Source: an uncultured Bacilli bacterium (GTDB taxonomy: Bacteria > Bacillota_I > Bacilli_A > RF39 > UBA660). Taken from it: a stretch of DNA of 64,000 bases. This document shows positions 8,482-17,460 of the stretch, piece by piece (the first letter of the stretch is position 1; each line of letters begins with the position of its first letter). The notes under the pieces were generated by a model. That model was not told the origin of the DNA. It was given only the letters and a program-made list of their open reading frames with translations, and ran no database searches. The position numbers and the translations under genes are program-made. The stretch is taken from the NCBI GenBank assembly GCA_910585045.1, contig CAJUCD010000005.1, forward strand, positions 1-64,000, read 5' to 3'.

Positions 8482-9258
8482 TTAAACTTTACGTGATTGA
8501 ATTTCGGCGATTTTCTCAAATATTTCTGCAGCATTTTGTTCATTAATTTGATTGTAGCCAAGTTCTCTTAATGCTTGGATTTTAATAGTATTTAGTTGTT
8601 GAGTTCTACTTAACTTTTCTTCATTTTTTTGCTCTATTTCTTGAACAAATCTTTTATGACTTTCGGTTAATCTACTACGACTTGGGCCGCCATTATTGTA
8701 TAAAGTTAAAGCAGAATATAAAATACTTTCAAAGATAAATTGATGGTCTTCATCAAAAACATATTCTTCTGGATTAATAAATCCTGTTGTTTTTGACATA
8801 TAACCTAAAATATACTTTATCTCAGGAACATTATCTAGAGATTGTAACATATGATAAAGGTATGTTACTGCATAACGATTAGTCTCTTTTTTAGTTTCAT
8901 CTAATAATTTTTCTTTTAATAGGTAAGTTATATCAGCGATTAAGGTTTGTTCTTCTTTGTTTAAACCTTTCATATCAAAATAGCTATCCATATCACTAGA
9001 GTTTTTAACTCCTTGATTTAAACGGCTTTCAACTGCCATTAAATAGTCAGTAGTTATTTTAATACCACTTATAGTGCCTTCATCACCATCTTCAATATCT
9101 AAAAGTTTTAATAATAAAATCTTTTTCTCTTTAGGCCATTTATTAATATCTTCTAATTCAAGATAGTTATATACCATTTGTCTAGAAACATTTAAGTATT
9201 TGGCTAGTCTTACTTTGGATATACCTAATTCTTGTAATAATTCATTTAAACTATTCAT
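8482..9258 (-). CDS. HTH-type transcriptional regulator
   Basis: 258 residues. The N-terminus (about 5-35: LLQELGISKVRLAKYLNVSRQ) is a clear helix-turn-helix of the Xre/Cro kind. The remaining about 200 residues are mostly helical and unrecognised, perhaps a sensing or oligomerisation domain. AAAGGAG precedes the ATG. A consensus promoter with a 20-bp palindrome over its -10 lies just upstream, suggesting autoregulation. It heads a two-gene operon with the membrane-anchored protein at 7673-8479. Confidence 0.78.
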   Translation of the reverse strand: MNSLNELLQELGISKVRLAKYLNVSRQMVYNYLELEDINKWPKEKKILLLKLLDIEDGDEGTISGIKITTDYLMAVESRLNQGVKNSSDMDSYFDMKGLNKEEQTLIADITYLLKEKLLDETKKETNRYAVTYLYHMLQSLDNVPEIKYILGYMSKTTGFINPEEYVFDEDHQFIFESILYSALTLYNNGGPSRSRLTESHKRFVQEIEQKNEEKLSRTQQLNTIKIQALRELGYNQINEQNAAEIFEKIAEIQSRKV

Positions 9259-9279
9259 TTCTTTCTCCTTTATTTATTT

Positions 9280-9318
9280 TACATTATAATTATAATGTAC
9301 TTAACACTTATATGTCAA
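9280..9318 (-). promoter_or_regulatory. Promoter with palindromic operator for the HTH operon
   Basis: TTGACA (9313-9318) and TATAAT (9289-9294) are separated by 18 bases. A perfect 20-bp palindrome at 9280-9299, half-site TACATTATAA, covers the -10 box. A bound dimeric regulator would shut the promoter, so the downstream HTH protein is the obvious candidate. Confidence 0.65.
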
Positions 9319-9337
9319 GTAATAGTTAACTAAATGT

Positions 9338-10441
9338 TTAAGATAAATACCAAAGCTTGTCCCCTTCCCTGTAAATATCCTTGATAAAACCACATCCTAG
9401 ACACTTTTCACCATCATAAAATACACAAGCTTGTCCAGGTGTTACAGCTTTTGCTAAACTAGGATATTTAATTTTTATTTCATCATTTTCTATATATTCT
9501 ATTTCAATAGGAATATCTTCTCCACGATAGCGGAATTTAGCAGTTAACTTATTAGGTAATTTATCAATTAAGTTAATATTGCTTAGAGTACAAGCATCAC
9601 TATAAAGGTAAGTACTATCTCCAAAAGCTACATAAAGAACGTTTTCAAAAACATTTTTACCACATACATAATGTCTTTCTTCATGACCATTAATTCCAAC
9701 ATTTCTTCTTTGTCCAATAGTATAATTCATTAAACCAGTATGAGTTCCAATGACATTGCCTGTTGCAACATCAATTATTTTACCAGGATTTGGTTTAAGA
9801 TAGTTTTTAATAAATTCTTGGTAATGTCTTTCGCCAATAAAACAAATTCCTGTAGAATCTTTTTTAGTAGCAACGTTTAAATTGTGCTCGGCTGCGATAG
9901 CTCTTATTTCAGTTTTTTCATAGTCACCAATTGGGAATAAAACATTATTTAATTGGTCTTTTGAAATATCTGCTAAAAAGTATGATTGGTCTTTATTTTG
10001 GTCTTTTGCGCGATACAAAGAATTATCTTTTACTTTAGCGTAATGCCCTGTTGCAATATAATCTGCCCCAAGTTTTAAAGCTTCTTTTTTAAATAAATCA
10101 AACTTTATAAATTTATTACAAAGCATATCAGGATTAGGTGTGCGTCCCTTTTTTAATTCATCTAAAAAATAGGTAAAAACATAGTCCCAATATTCTTTAA
10201 TAAAATCAACACGATGAAGCTTAATTCCTAATATTTCACAAGTTTTTAAGGCATCATTATAATCTATTTCTTGAGGACAAATATTTTCACTAAAATTGGG
10301 ATTACCTAATGTGTCATTATTCATCATAGAATCCCAATTACGCATAAATAATCCTTCAACTTCATATCCTTTTTCTTTTAATAATAATGCAGCGACAGCA
10401 GAATCAACACCACCGCTTATACCAACAATTACTTTTTTCAT
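9338..10441 (-). CDS. mnmA: tRNA-specific 2-thiouridylase MnmA
   Basis: Transfers sulfur to U34 of tRNA-Lys, -Glu and -Gln, using ATP to activate the base. It has the N-terminal PP-loop SGGVDS, the catalytic Cys pair in NPDMLCNKFIKF and GICFIGER, and the C-terminal AKFRYRGEDI and PGQACVFYDGEKCLGCGFI region. 367 residues is normal length. It has its own short upstream gap. The HTH operon follows downstream on the same strand, separated by that operon's own promoter. Confidence 0.95.
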   Translation of the reverse strand: MKKVIVGISGGVDSAVAALLLKEKGYEVEGLFMRNWDSMMNNDTLGNPNFSENICPQEIDYNDALKTCEILGIKLHRVDFIKEYWDYVFTYFLDELKKGRTPNPDMLCNKFIKFDLFKKEALKLGADYIATGHYAKVKDNSLYRAKDQNKDQSYFLADISKDQLNNVLFPIGDYEKTEIRAIAAEHNLNVATKKDSTGICFIGERHYQEFIKNYLKPNPGKIIDVATGNVIGTHTGLMNYTIGQRRNVGINGHEERHYVCGKNVFENVLYVAFGDSTYLYSDACTLSNINLIDKLPNKLTAKFRYRGEDIPIEIEYIENDEIKIKYPSLAKAVTPGQACVFYDGEKCLGCGFIKDIYREGDKLWYLS

Positions 10442-10477
10442 ATTACATCACGTATGTATTATAACATATTTTTGGCT

Positions 10478-11065
10478 TTAGTTGATGATAAAACTAAGTT
10501 TTAATAGTAAATTATGAAATATAAAGTAAATTAATAAATCATTTAAAAAGATTAAGAGAATTGCTATTAATATGGCTTTAGTATTTTTAAAAAAGATATA
10601 TTTAAAATCTAGAGAAGATTTGTTAATTAAAACTTCAATTATTGTTTTAGTTATTTTTAAAACTTTTTTTAAAATGATAAATAATAAAATTAAATATATA
10701 ACTTTAGTAAAAATATTAAATAAGATACCAAAAATAAGGCCCTTTAAACTAAATGCTTTGATTAATAATAGAATGCTAAAGGAAATAATAATTCCTTCAT
10801 AAATAAAATAGATAAAAAATAGTAAAGAACCAATAATTGTGAATGAACAAGTGATTAATATAGAAATAGTTATAAAATGCGTTAATATATAATTTATATT
10901 ATGATTAACTAGCTCATTAGGAAAATCTTTAATACTTGGAATTATATTTGTTAAATCAACTTTTAAGTATATAAAAAAGCCTAATAATATACCTAGTATT
11001 AGTAAGCTGATAATTATTTTGGTAATATTTTTGGTTTTTAAGATATTTGATTGCAAATAATTCAT
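10478..11065 (-). CDS. Polytopic membrane protein, SpoIIM-like
   Basis: 195 residues with about five strongly hydrophobic segments and short loops (near 17-35, 62-85, 86-108, 110-132, 165-190). The layout, with an N-terminal TM, an extracytoplasmic patch, then a helix-rich membrane body, resembles stage II sporulation protein M / DUF95 proteins. No invariant motif lets me be sure. ATG follows GGTGAT. A plain hypothetical membrane protein is the alternative. Confidence 0.5.
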   Translation of the reverse strand: MNYLQSNILKTKNITKIIISLLILGILLGFFIYLKVDLTNIIPSIKDFPNELVNHNINYILTHFITISILITCSFTIIGSLLFFIYFIYEGIIISFSILLLIKAFSLKGLIFGILFNIFTKVIYLILLFIILKKVLKITKTIIEVLINKSSLDFKYIFFKNTKAILIAILLIFLNDLLIYFIFHNLLLKLSFIIN

Positions 11066-11147
11066 ATAATCACCGTTAAATTATATTGAAAAAACATATA
11101 AAATATGATAAATTTAATATAGTTATAAAAAGTGATGGTGATTAATT

Positions 11148-11246
11148 TTGAAGAAAAGAACAAGAAAAATATTTGCTTGGTGTATGTTAATTGCAATGGT
11201 AGCAAGTGTTATAGCTTCAATTGCTGCTTATGCAATACGTTCATAA
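11148..11246 (+). CDS. Small single-pass membrane protein (32 aa), TTG start
   Basis: The frame opens with TTG after GATGGTGAT and encodes KKRTRK followed by one hydrophobic helix rich in Ala, Val and Ile, ending YAIRS. This basic-then-single-helix pattern resembles DUF4044-type small membrane proteins of Firmicutes. Support comes from the ribosome site, the compact frame and an amphipathic-free TM helix. Function unknown. Confidence 0.55.
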   Translation: MKKRTRKIFAWCMLIAMVASVIASIAAYAIRS

Positions 11247-11251
11247 TAAAT

Positions 11252-11345
11252 GTAGTTCTGAGCTTGAAAAATAGGTTAAACTAAAAATTTTTTAAGTTTT
11301 CTATAAAAGATTAGGAGTGTAGGTTTTTCAGAACTACGCTTTTAT
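11252..11345 (+). other. Long-range stem-loop, possible small RNA or 3' structure
   Basis: GTAGTTCTGA at 11252-11261 is perfectly complementary to TCAGAACTAC at 11328-11337, followed by a T-rich stretch. The about 66-base interior can form a second hairpin around AACTAAAAA/TTTTTTAAGTT, flanked by ATAG/CTAT. It follows the small gene directly. It may be an elaborate terminator or an unrecognised structured RNA. Confidence 0.4.
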
Positions 11346-11371
11346 TTTAGTCTTTTATTTAGATAATAGCA

Positions 11372-11408
11372 AGAAAAACCGTGCGACAAAATTCGACACG
11401 GTATTTTT
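11372..11408. terminator. Terminator downstream of ddl
   Basis: A hairpin of ACCGTG/CACGGT-type arms plus CGA/TCG inner pairs (about 11378-11402) is flanked by A-run and T-run, so it can work in both directions. It abuts the ddl stop codon. Confidence 0.7.
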
Positions 11409-12446
11409 TTATTTATTTAAGGCCTCTTTAATTAAAATATCTAATAATTCTTGATATGAGATGCCACTTGCCTCTAATAGTTTAGGATACATACTTATTT
11501 CTGTAAAACCAGGAATTGTATTTATTTCATTTAAAATAACTTCTTCTTTTTCATTTATAAAGAAATCTATTCTACTATAACCATGACAATTTAAAATACG
11601 AAATACTTTAATTGCTAATTCTTGAACTTTATTTTCAATTTCTGGTGATATTTTAGCTGGTATCATGGTAATACTTTCACTATTGGTGTATTTAGCATCA
11701 AAACTGTAAAATTCTTCGGCTGATAATACTTCCCCTACGCGAGAGGCGATAATTTCTTTATCTTTTTCTAAAATGGCACATTCAACCTCTTTACCATTAA
11801 CTCCTTCTTCTATTAAAATTCTGGAATCAGTAGCAAGAGCTAAAGTTATAGCTTCTTTTAATTCAGTATCATTATTTACTTTAGAAACTCCTATAGAAGA
11901 CCCACTATTGGCAGGTTTAACAAACATAGGATAATTTAATTTACTAATTATTTTTTGCTCTAATTCTTCATAGCTTAACTCTAAATCTTGATAAGCATAT
12001 CTATCATTATATTTTGTAAAATAAAGATACTTAGATGTTTTAATATTATTTAATTCTAAAGTGTCTTTAGTTAGTATTTTGTCCATTGTTACTACACTGG
12101 CAGCAGTTTTATTACCTATATATTTGATATCTAAAAAGCCGAAAATACTACTTAATGTGCCGTCTTCACCATTTTTACCATGAATCATGATAAAGACTAA
12201 ATCAAATCCTTTTAGATAATTAAATATATCTTTGATAGGCTCTAAATTAGTTGGTAAAAAGCCAATTTTTTGAGGTTTGATGTTTTCTATAGGTTCTAAC
12301 CATTTATAAAAATTATTTTCCTTATCTAAATATATAGGGGTTATATCATATTTTTTCTTATCTAAGTTTTTAATAACAGATGCACTTGAGACAACTGATA
12401 CTTCATGTTCATTAGATGAACTTCCAAATAAAATTGCTAATTTCAT
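11409..12446 (-). CDS. ddl: D-alanine--D-alanine ligase
   Basis: ATP-grasp enzyme that makes the D-Ala-D-Ala dipeptide for peptidoglycan. It shows FGSSSNEHEVSV at the N-terminus, the HGKNGEDGTL block, the flexible loop NSGSSIGVSKV, the metal-binding RIDFFI, and NEINTIPGFT near the C-terminus. 345 residues is standard. It lies just downstream of murF on the same strand, whose product uses its dipeptide. This proves a peptidoglycan wall rather than a Mollicutes-like wall-less cell. Confidence 0.95.
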   Translation of the reverse strand: MKLAILFGSSSNEHEVSVVSSASVIKNLDKKKYDITPIYLDKENNFYKWLEPIENIKPQKIGFLPTNLEPIKDIFNYLKGFDLVFIMIHGKNGEDGTLSSIFGFLDIKYIGNKTAASVVTMDKILTKDTLELNNIKTSKYLYFTKYNDRYAYQDLELSYEELEQKIISKLNYPMFVKPANSGSSIGVSKVNNDTELKEAITLALATDSRILIEEGVNGKEVECAILEKDKEIIASRVGEVLSAEEFYSFDAKYTNSESITMIPAKISPEIENKVQELAIKVFRILNCHGYSRIDFFINEKEEVILNEINTIPGFTEISMYPKLLEASGISYQELLDILIKEALNK

Positions 12447-12493
12447 ATTTTTTCTCCTTCTAATTAATGGTATGGTAAATTTTAATATTTAGA

Positions 12494-13861
12494 CTATTCC
12501 TTTATGCCATCCACTATTTCGTTAAATTTCATACTATTGCTAGCTTTAATAAGAAAATTGTCATTGTCCTTCTTAATTTCATTTAATAATTTAATAGTTT
12601 CTTTTTTATCATTTAAATGATAAGAGTTTTTTTTAATAAAACCTAAATTAATAGCTTCCTCATTTATATAATGTGAAAATTCCCCTACTGTAATTAAGAT
12701 ATCAATGTTATTTTTAATTATTAAAGGTCCTATTTTACGATGAATTTCTTCACTATATTCTCCTAATTCGCCGATGTCACCTAGTACTGCTATTTTGCGT
12801 CCATCAAAACATCCTAATACTTCTAAAGCGTAAAAAACAGAGTCATAGCTAGCATTATAAGTATCATTTAAAATGGTCATTTTAGCAGTTCTAATTAATT
12901 CCATACGGTCTTTTTCTAATGGAATATTTGCTAACTTTTGAATCATAGAATCACTATCTATATGAAAATAATCACCAATAGCATAGGCAATAAGAGAATT
13001 ATATATAAAATGGCGGCCGATAACATTTATATCAATAGATTTGTTTTGAATTTGAAAATGACTTCCATATTTGTCATATTTTAAAGATTTACCTTGATAA
13101 TCAGATAATTCTTCTATTCCATAAGTTATAATTTGATAATTATGAAAGTTATTTTTTGCCCATTCATGTAATAAATCATTATCATTATTAATAAAAATTG
13201 GTCCTTTTAATCCCTCCAAAATTTCAAGCTTAGCTGCTAAGATGTTTTCACGACTGCCTAAATATCCAATATGAGCTGTGCCAATGTTAGTTATAACAGC
13301 AATATCTGGCTTTAAAAAATTTGATAAAACGCTTATTTCTCCAGCATGATTCATTCCCATTTCTATAACAGCGATTTCTTCATCTGTTACTTTTAATAAA
13401 GTTAGAGCTAAACCAATTAAGGTATTTAAATTGCCACTGGTTTTTAAAACCTTATATTTGGTTTCAAGAATGTCAGCGATAATATTTTTAGTACTAGTTT
13501 TGCCTACACTTCCTGTGACAGCTATAATTGGAATATTTAATTTACTTCTAATAGGTTTAGCTAACAAAACTAAAAATTCTTCCATGTTATCAACAACTAT
13601 AAGATTCTTTTTAGTAAATTCTTTAATATTATAATCATTTATATTTATATCTTCTGATAAAATACAAGTACTAGCTCCCTTTCTAAAAGCTTCTTCCCAG
13701 TAATCATTCCCATTAAAGTTATCACCTTTAATTCCTAGAAAAACATCATCAAAGTTAACTGTGCGTGAATCTTTGCTAAAATATTTGAAATTAACATCAG
13801 CATTTATATCACCAAAAATTAATTTAGCACTACTTTTGCCTATCATATCTTTTATTTTCAC
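12494..13861 (-). CDS. murF: UDP-MurNAc-tripeptide--D-alanyl-D-alanine ligase
   Basis: Adds D-Ala-D-Ala to the UDP-MurNAc-tripeptide in the last cytoplasmic precursor step. The N-terminal MurF domain includes FLGIKGDNFNGNDY. The ATP loop is TGSVGKTSTKN, followed by NLNTLIGL, EMGMNHAGEI, DTYNASYDS and GDIGELGEYS. 455 residues is normal. The start is taken as GTG at 13861 because GAGGTGT is correctly spaced. An ATG five codons later is the alternative. Operon-like with ddl. Confidence 0.95.
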   Translation of the reverse strand: MKIKDMIGKSSAKLIFGDINADVNFKYFSKDSRTVNFDDVFLGIKGDNFNGNDYWEEAFRKGASTCILSEDININDYNIKEFTKKNLIVVDNMEEFLVLLAKPIRSKLNIPIIAVTGSVGKTSTKNIIADILETKYKVLKTSGNLNTLIGLALTLLKVTDEEIAVIEMGMNHAGEISVLSNFLKPDIAVITNIGTAHIGYLGSRENILAAKLEILEGLKGPIFINNDNDLLHEWAKNNFHNYQIITYGIEELSDYQGKSLKYDKYGSHFQIQNKSIDINVIGRHFIYNSLIAYAIGDYFHIDSDSMIQKLANIPLEKDRMELIRTAKMTILNDTYNASYDSVFYALEVLGCFDGRKIAVLGDIGELGEYSEEIHRKIGPLIIKNNIDILITVGEFSHYINEEAINLGFIKKNSYHLNDKKETIKLLNEIKKDNDNFLIKASNSMKFNEIVDGIKE

Positions 13862-13956
13862 AGTACTACACCTCTTTTATAAATTATATCATTAATTAAT
13901 ATTTTTTAGTAGCAACAAACAAATATTTTGTCAGATAGTGGACAATTTAGGCATTA

Positions 13957-13983
13957 GAAAAGAGTTAATTTAAAAATAACTCT
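13957..13983 (-). terminator. Terminator of lon, overlapping its stop codon
   Basis: AGAGTTA (13961-13967) pairs with TAACTCT (13977-13983), followed on the minus strand by a short T-run. The stem starts within the last codons of lon. Confidence 0.7.
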
Positions 13984-16289
13984 TCATATATTTCTTGATA
14001 ATTTTTAACTAATTTAATTGTAATATTATTTTTGATTTCATCAGGTATTTCCTCTAAATCAAGTTCATTGCTATATGGTATATATATAATTTTAATATTA
14101 TTATTATATGCTCCAATTATTTTCTCTTTAATTCCCCCTACTTTTAAGATATCGCCGTTAAGACTTATTTCACCAGTAAAGGCTGTTTGATTACTGACTT
14201 TTTGATTTAATATAAGGCTTAAAATGCTAGTAGTAATTGCAACGCCTGCACTAGGTCCATCTTTTTTAGTAGCGCCTTCTAAGAAGTGAATATGAATATC
14301 TTTTATATTAAAAAAGAAATCTTTTAAATTAAATTTGCTGACATTGGCTTTAATAAAACTTAAAGCTACGTTAGTAGATTCTTCCATGGTTTTCCCAAGC
14401 ATACCAGTAATTGTAAATGCTCCTTTGCCTTCAAATACGCAAGATTCAATTGGCATTACTAATCCGCCAGCTCCTGTAACTCCAAGCGCATTTACACGAC
14501 CAGTGAATTCATGTTTTTTATTTTCATATTTCATATATTTAGGAATTCCTAAGTATTCTTTAAGTCTAATCTTACTGATTTTAGTACGGTCATTAATGCG
14601 ACCTAAAACAACTAACTTGCGAATAACTTTTTCTAAAGCTCGATATAGTTCTCTAACTCCTGATTCTAAGGTATAAGCTCCAATTAAATAACTTAACATT
14701 TCATCACTTATAGATATTATTTTATTATCTATTTTATTTTCTTCTAATATTTTAGGAATTAAATACTTTTTAGCTATATCTATTTTTTCGTATTCTGTAT
14801 AGCTTGAAACATAAATAATTTCTAAGCGATCTTTTAAGGGAGCAGGAATATTTTCAATATAATTAGCAGTAAGAATAAAGAAAACATTTGATAAATCAAA
14901 AGGTTCTTCGATATAGTTGTCTACAAATTCACTATTTTGTTCACGATCTAGAATATCTAATAAAACACTGGTAGGGTCATCTTTATAATTTACTGTTATT
15001 TTGTCAATTTCATCTATTAGAAATAAAGGGTTTTTACTATCACATTTTTTTAAGCCTGTAATTATCTTACCAGGATTTGAACCCATATAAGTTCTACGGT
15101 GACCAATTAATTCGGAAGAATCATTAAGTCCTCCAACACTTATTTTATAAAACTTACGATTTAAAGCTGCGGCAATATTACGAGCAATACTGGTTTTACC
15201 AACGCCTGGAGGACCTACTAAGCAGATAATTGGGCTTTTTAAACTAGAGTTGTTTCTTTTTAATGCAACATATTCTAAAATACGATCTTTAACTTCTTTT
15301 AAACCATAGTGTCTAGCATCTAGTTTAGCTCTAATATCGTCAATATTGTTATTCTCAAAATTTTCTTTAGTCCAAGGAAGACTTAACATCCATTCAATGT
15401 AATTTCTAATCATGGCATTCTCAGGCGATATATCAGAGGTATAATCAAGTCGTTTTAATTCGTTCATTATCTTGTTGTGAGTGGATTTAGGTAATTTTAG
15501 TTTATTTAATTTCTCTAAATAAGATTCACTATTAGAAGTTTTATTTAAACCTAGTTCTTGTTCAATTATGCGAACTTTCTCTTTTAAAATAAATTCTTTT
15601 TGACTTTCCTCTAAAGTATTTTGGAGCTCTAACTCAATTTTTTCATCTAGTTTTAAAACCTCTATTTCAATCTTAATATCTTTTAGCAAATTACGTGCAC
15701 GATACAATGCATTAATTTCTTCAATATATTCTAATTTCTTAGAAAACGTTAGAGGAACAAATGAACAGATAGCATCCGTAAGACGCGATAAATCATCTAT
15801 AGTTTTTAATGTATTTAAAATGCTGTTAGATATGTGGGCAGAAGATGAAACATATTCAGTTATTAATTCGTTTAATTTTTTAATTGTTGCCTTTTTTTCG
15901 ACCTCATCAAGTTTTGGAAGGTCTATTTTGGTTATTAAAGCCTCTAAAATATCTTCATTATCTTGATTATTATTAAAATTTAATATTCTAACTCTTTCAA
16001 TACCTTTTAGAGTTACACGAACATTACCACTAGGAAGTTCTATTCGACTCTTAATTTTTCCTACTACTCCAACTTCTGGTAAATCGTTTACCTCTGGAGT
16101 TTCTTCAATTTGGTTTTTAGGAGTTATTACTAATAAATGACGGTTGTAATTTTTAGTAGCAAGTGATGTTACTTCTTTACTTAAACTATTATTCAGTTCA
16201 ATTTTTACTTCTTGATTGGGAAGTAAGATTAATCCTTTAAGAAGCATAACTGGTAAAATCTGGTCCATTGTGTTTAATTTCACTCCCAT
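13965..16289 (-). CDS. lon: ATP-dependent protease Lon
   Basis: Cytoplasmic AAA+ serine protease for misfolded and regulatory proteins. It has the N-terminal LAN domain (PVMLLKGLILLPNQE), a coiled helical region, Walker A GPPGVGKTS, Walker B PLFLIDEID, and the C-terminal protease domain. The catalytic Ser lies in KDGPSAGVAI and the Lys in GIKEKIIGA. The ATG at 16289 is chosen over the TTG at 16292 by spacing from AGAGG. About 774 residues, normal length. Confidence 0.95.
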   Translation of the reverse strand: MGVKLNTMDQILPVMLLKGLILLPNQEVKIELNNSLSKEVTSLATKNYNRHLLVITPKNQIEETPEVNDLPEVGVVGKIKSRIELPSGNVRVTLKGIERVRILNFNNNQDNEDILEALITKIDLPKLDEVEKKATIKKLNELITEYVSSSAHISNSILNTLKTIDDLSRLTDAICSFVPLTFSKKLEYIEEINALYRARNLLKDIKIEIEVLKLDEKIELELQNTLEESQKEFILKEKVRIIEQELGLNKTSNSESYLEKLNKLKLPKSTHNKIMNELKRLDYTSDISPENAMIRNYIEWMLSLPWTKENFENNNIDDIRAKLDARHYGLKEVKDRILEYVALKRNNSSLKSPIICLVGPPGVGKTSIARNIAAALNRKFYKISVGGLNDSSELIGHRRTYMGSNPGKIITGLKKCDSKNPLFLIDEIDKITVNYKDDPTSVLLDILDREQNSEFVDNYIEEPFDLSNVFFILTANYIENIPAPLKDRLEIIYVSSYTEYEKIDIAKKYLIPKILEENKIDNKIISISDEMLSYLIGAYTLESGVRELYRALEKVIRKLVVLGRINDRTKISKIRLKEYLGIPKYMKYENKKHEFTGRVNALGVTGAGGLVMPIESCVFEGKGAFTITGMLGKTMEESTNVALSFIKANVSKFNLKDFFFNIKDIHIHFLEGATKKDGPSAGVAITTSILSLILNQKVSNQTAFTGEISLNGDILKVGGIKEKIIGAYNNNIKIIYIPYSNELDLEEIPDEIKNNITIKLVKNYQEIYEELFLN

Positions 16290-16351
16290 CAATAATTTCC
16301 TCTTATTATAAATAAATAAAGGATGTTTGTCTACAAAAATCTTAGAATTTT

Positions 16352-17383
16352 TTAATCTTTTTTAGTTGTCCTATTTTTATTAAAAGCTTTGGTAAATTTT
16401 GGCCAGATTCCAATCTTATTGTGCGTGTGTTCTGGCAACTGATATATGTCATGGCCTGGATATTCATTGCCTTCAACTAGAACTGGTCCTTTAGCACTAA
16501 AACATACATCCCATCCGATATAACGCATTTCAGGAACGACTTTGCTAGCCTCTTTAACCATATCTAAAGCCTTATCCCAATCAGGAAATTTAAAACCTTT
16601 GATTTGAGCGTTTGTTAGAGGATGCTTATCATATAAATTCTTGTTCTTATCAATAGCTTTATCAATTACAATTCCTGTTTCTTCATCAACAGGTGCTACC
16701 ATACCGCCACTATTAAAATTATCTACATGTTTGCCATTGCCAATACGAAAATAAGCACATATTACATGAGGAGTATCAAAATCATCTAAAATTGTGACAA
16801 TACGGACAGTATTAACGGCATCTGGATATATTTTATTAACTTCTTTACCTTGAATAATTAATTCTTCTAATTCAAATTCTTTATTATCAGAAGTTAAATA
16901 TTCATATACTTCTAAAGCATTAGAATAATCTTTTAAATTTATTTTTTCAATTCCTTTACCACAAGTACCATTAATAGGTTTAGCCATAAACACTTGATGT
17001 TTGTTAATAAAATCTAAAACTTTGTCTTTCATAGCATATTTAGCAATAATCCAATCTCTTTTGACATATTTTTTAAATAAAGTATTGAATTCTGTTTTAT
17101 TACGAAAAAAATGACCATATTCAGGGTTATTGTATTTCTTGATTAAATCATTATTTCTTCCTCTTGTAATATAAGTATCTCTTTCATCTTCTGTTAAATT
17201 ATACATTTCAAATAAATCATAATCAGAGTAGCCTGCACCATATTTAACAGCACATTTTCGCATATCATTAAAAATACTGATTCTACTTTTACCAGTTTTT
17301 TGATGAATATTGTTTATTTTATGAAACATATTTTTATAGTCCATAGATGCAGCACGTTTTAATAAATATTTTAAATTAGGCAT
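16352..17383 (-). CDS. Sugar-transfer-associated ATP-grasp protein
   Basis: 343 residues with an ATP-grasp fold. The ATP-contacting MAKPINGTCGKGIEKI is at about 135-150. Later come TVRIVTILDD, GGMVAPVDEETG and the metal-binding EGNEYPGHD near residue 308. These features match the 'sugar-transfer associated ATP-grasp' group often found with polysaccharide genes. No glycosyltransferase neighbours are present here, so it stands alone. It likely ligates an acid to an amine or phosphate, but the substrate is unknown. Confidence 0.75.
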   Translation of the reverse strand: MPNLKYLLKRAASMDYKNMFHKINNIHQKTGKSRISIFNDMRKCAVKYGAGYSDYDLFEMYNLTEDERDTYITRGRNNDLIKKYNNPEYGHFFRNKTEFNTLFKKYVKRDWIIAKYAMKDKVLDFINKHQVFMAKPINGTCGKGIEKINLKDYSNALEVYEYLTSDNKEFELEELIIQGKEVNKIYPDAVNTVRIVTILDDFDTPHVICAYFRIGNGKHVDNFNSGGMVAPVDEETGIVIDKAIDKNKNLYDKHPLTNAQIKGFKFPDWDKALDMVKEASKVVPEMRYIGWDVCFSAKGPVLVEGNEYPGHDIYQLPEHTHNKIGIWPKFTKAFNKNRTTKKD

Positions 17384-17436
17384 ATTACCAACTCTTTTCT
17401 ATTTATATTATACCATGTATACTATTTTTTAAAAAG

Positions 17437-17460
17437 AAAAAGGAAGTGTTTTTACTTCCT
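17437..17460 (-). terminator. Terminator of tig
   Basis: GGAAGT (17442-17447) and ACTTCC (17454-17459) form a 6-bp stem with a T-run after it on the minus strand. It begins right at the tig stop codon. Confidence 0.75.
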
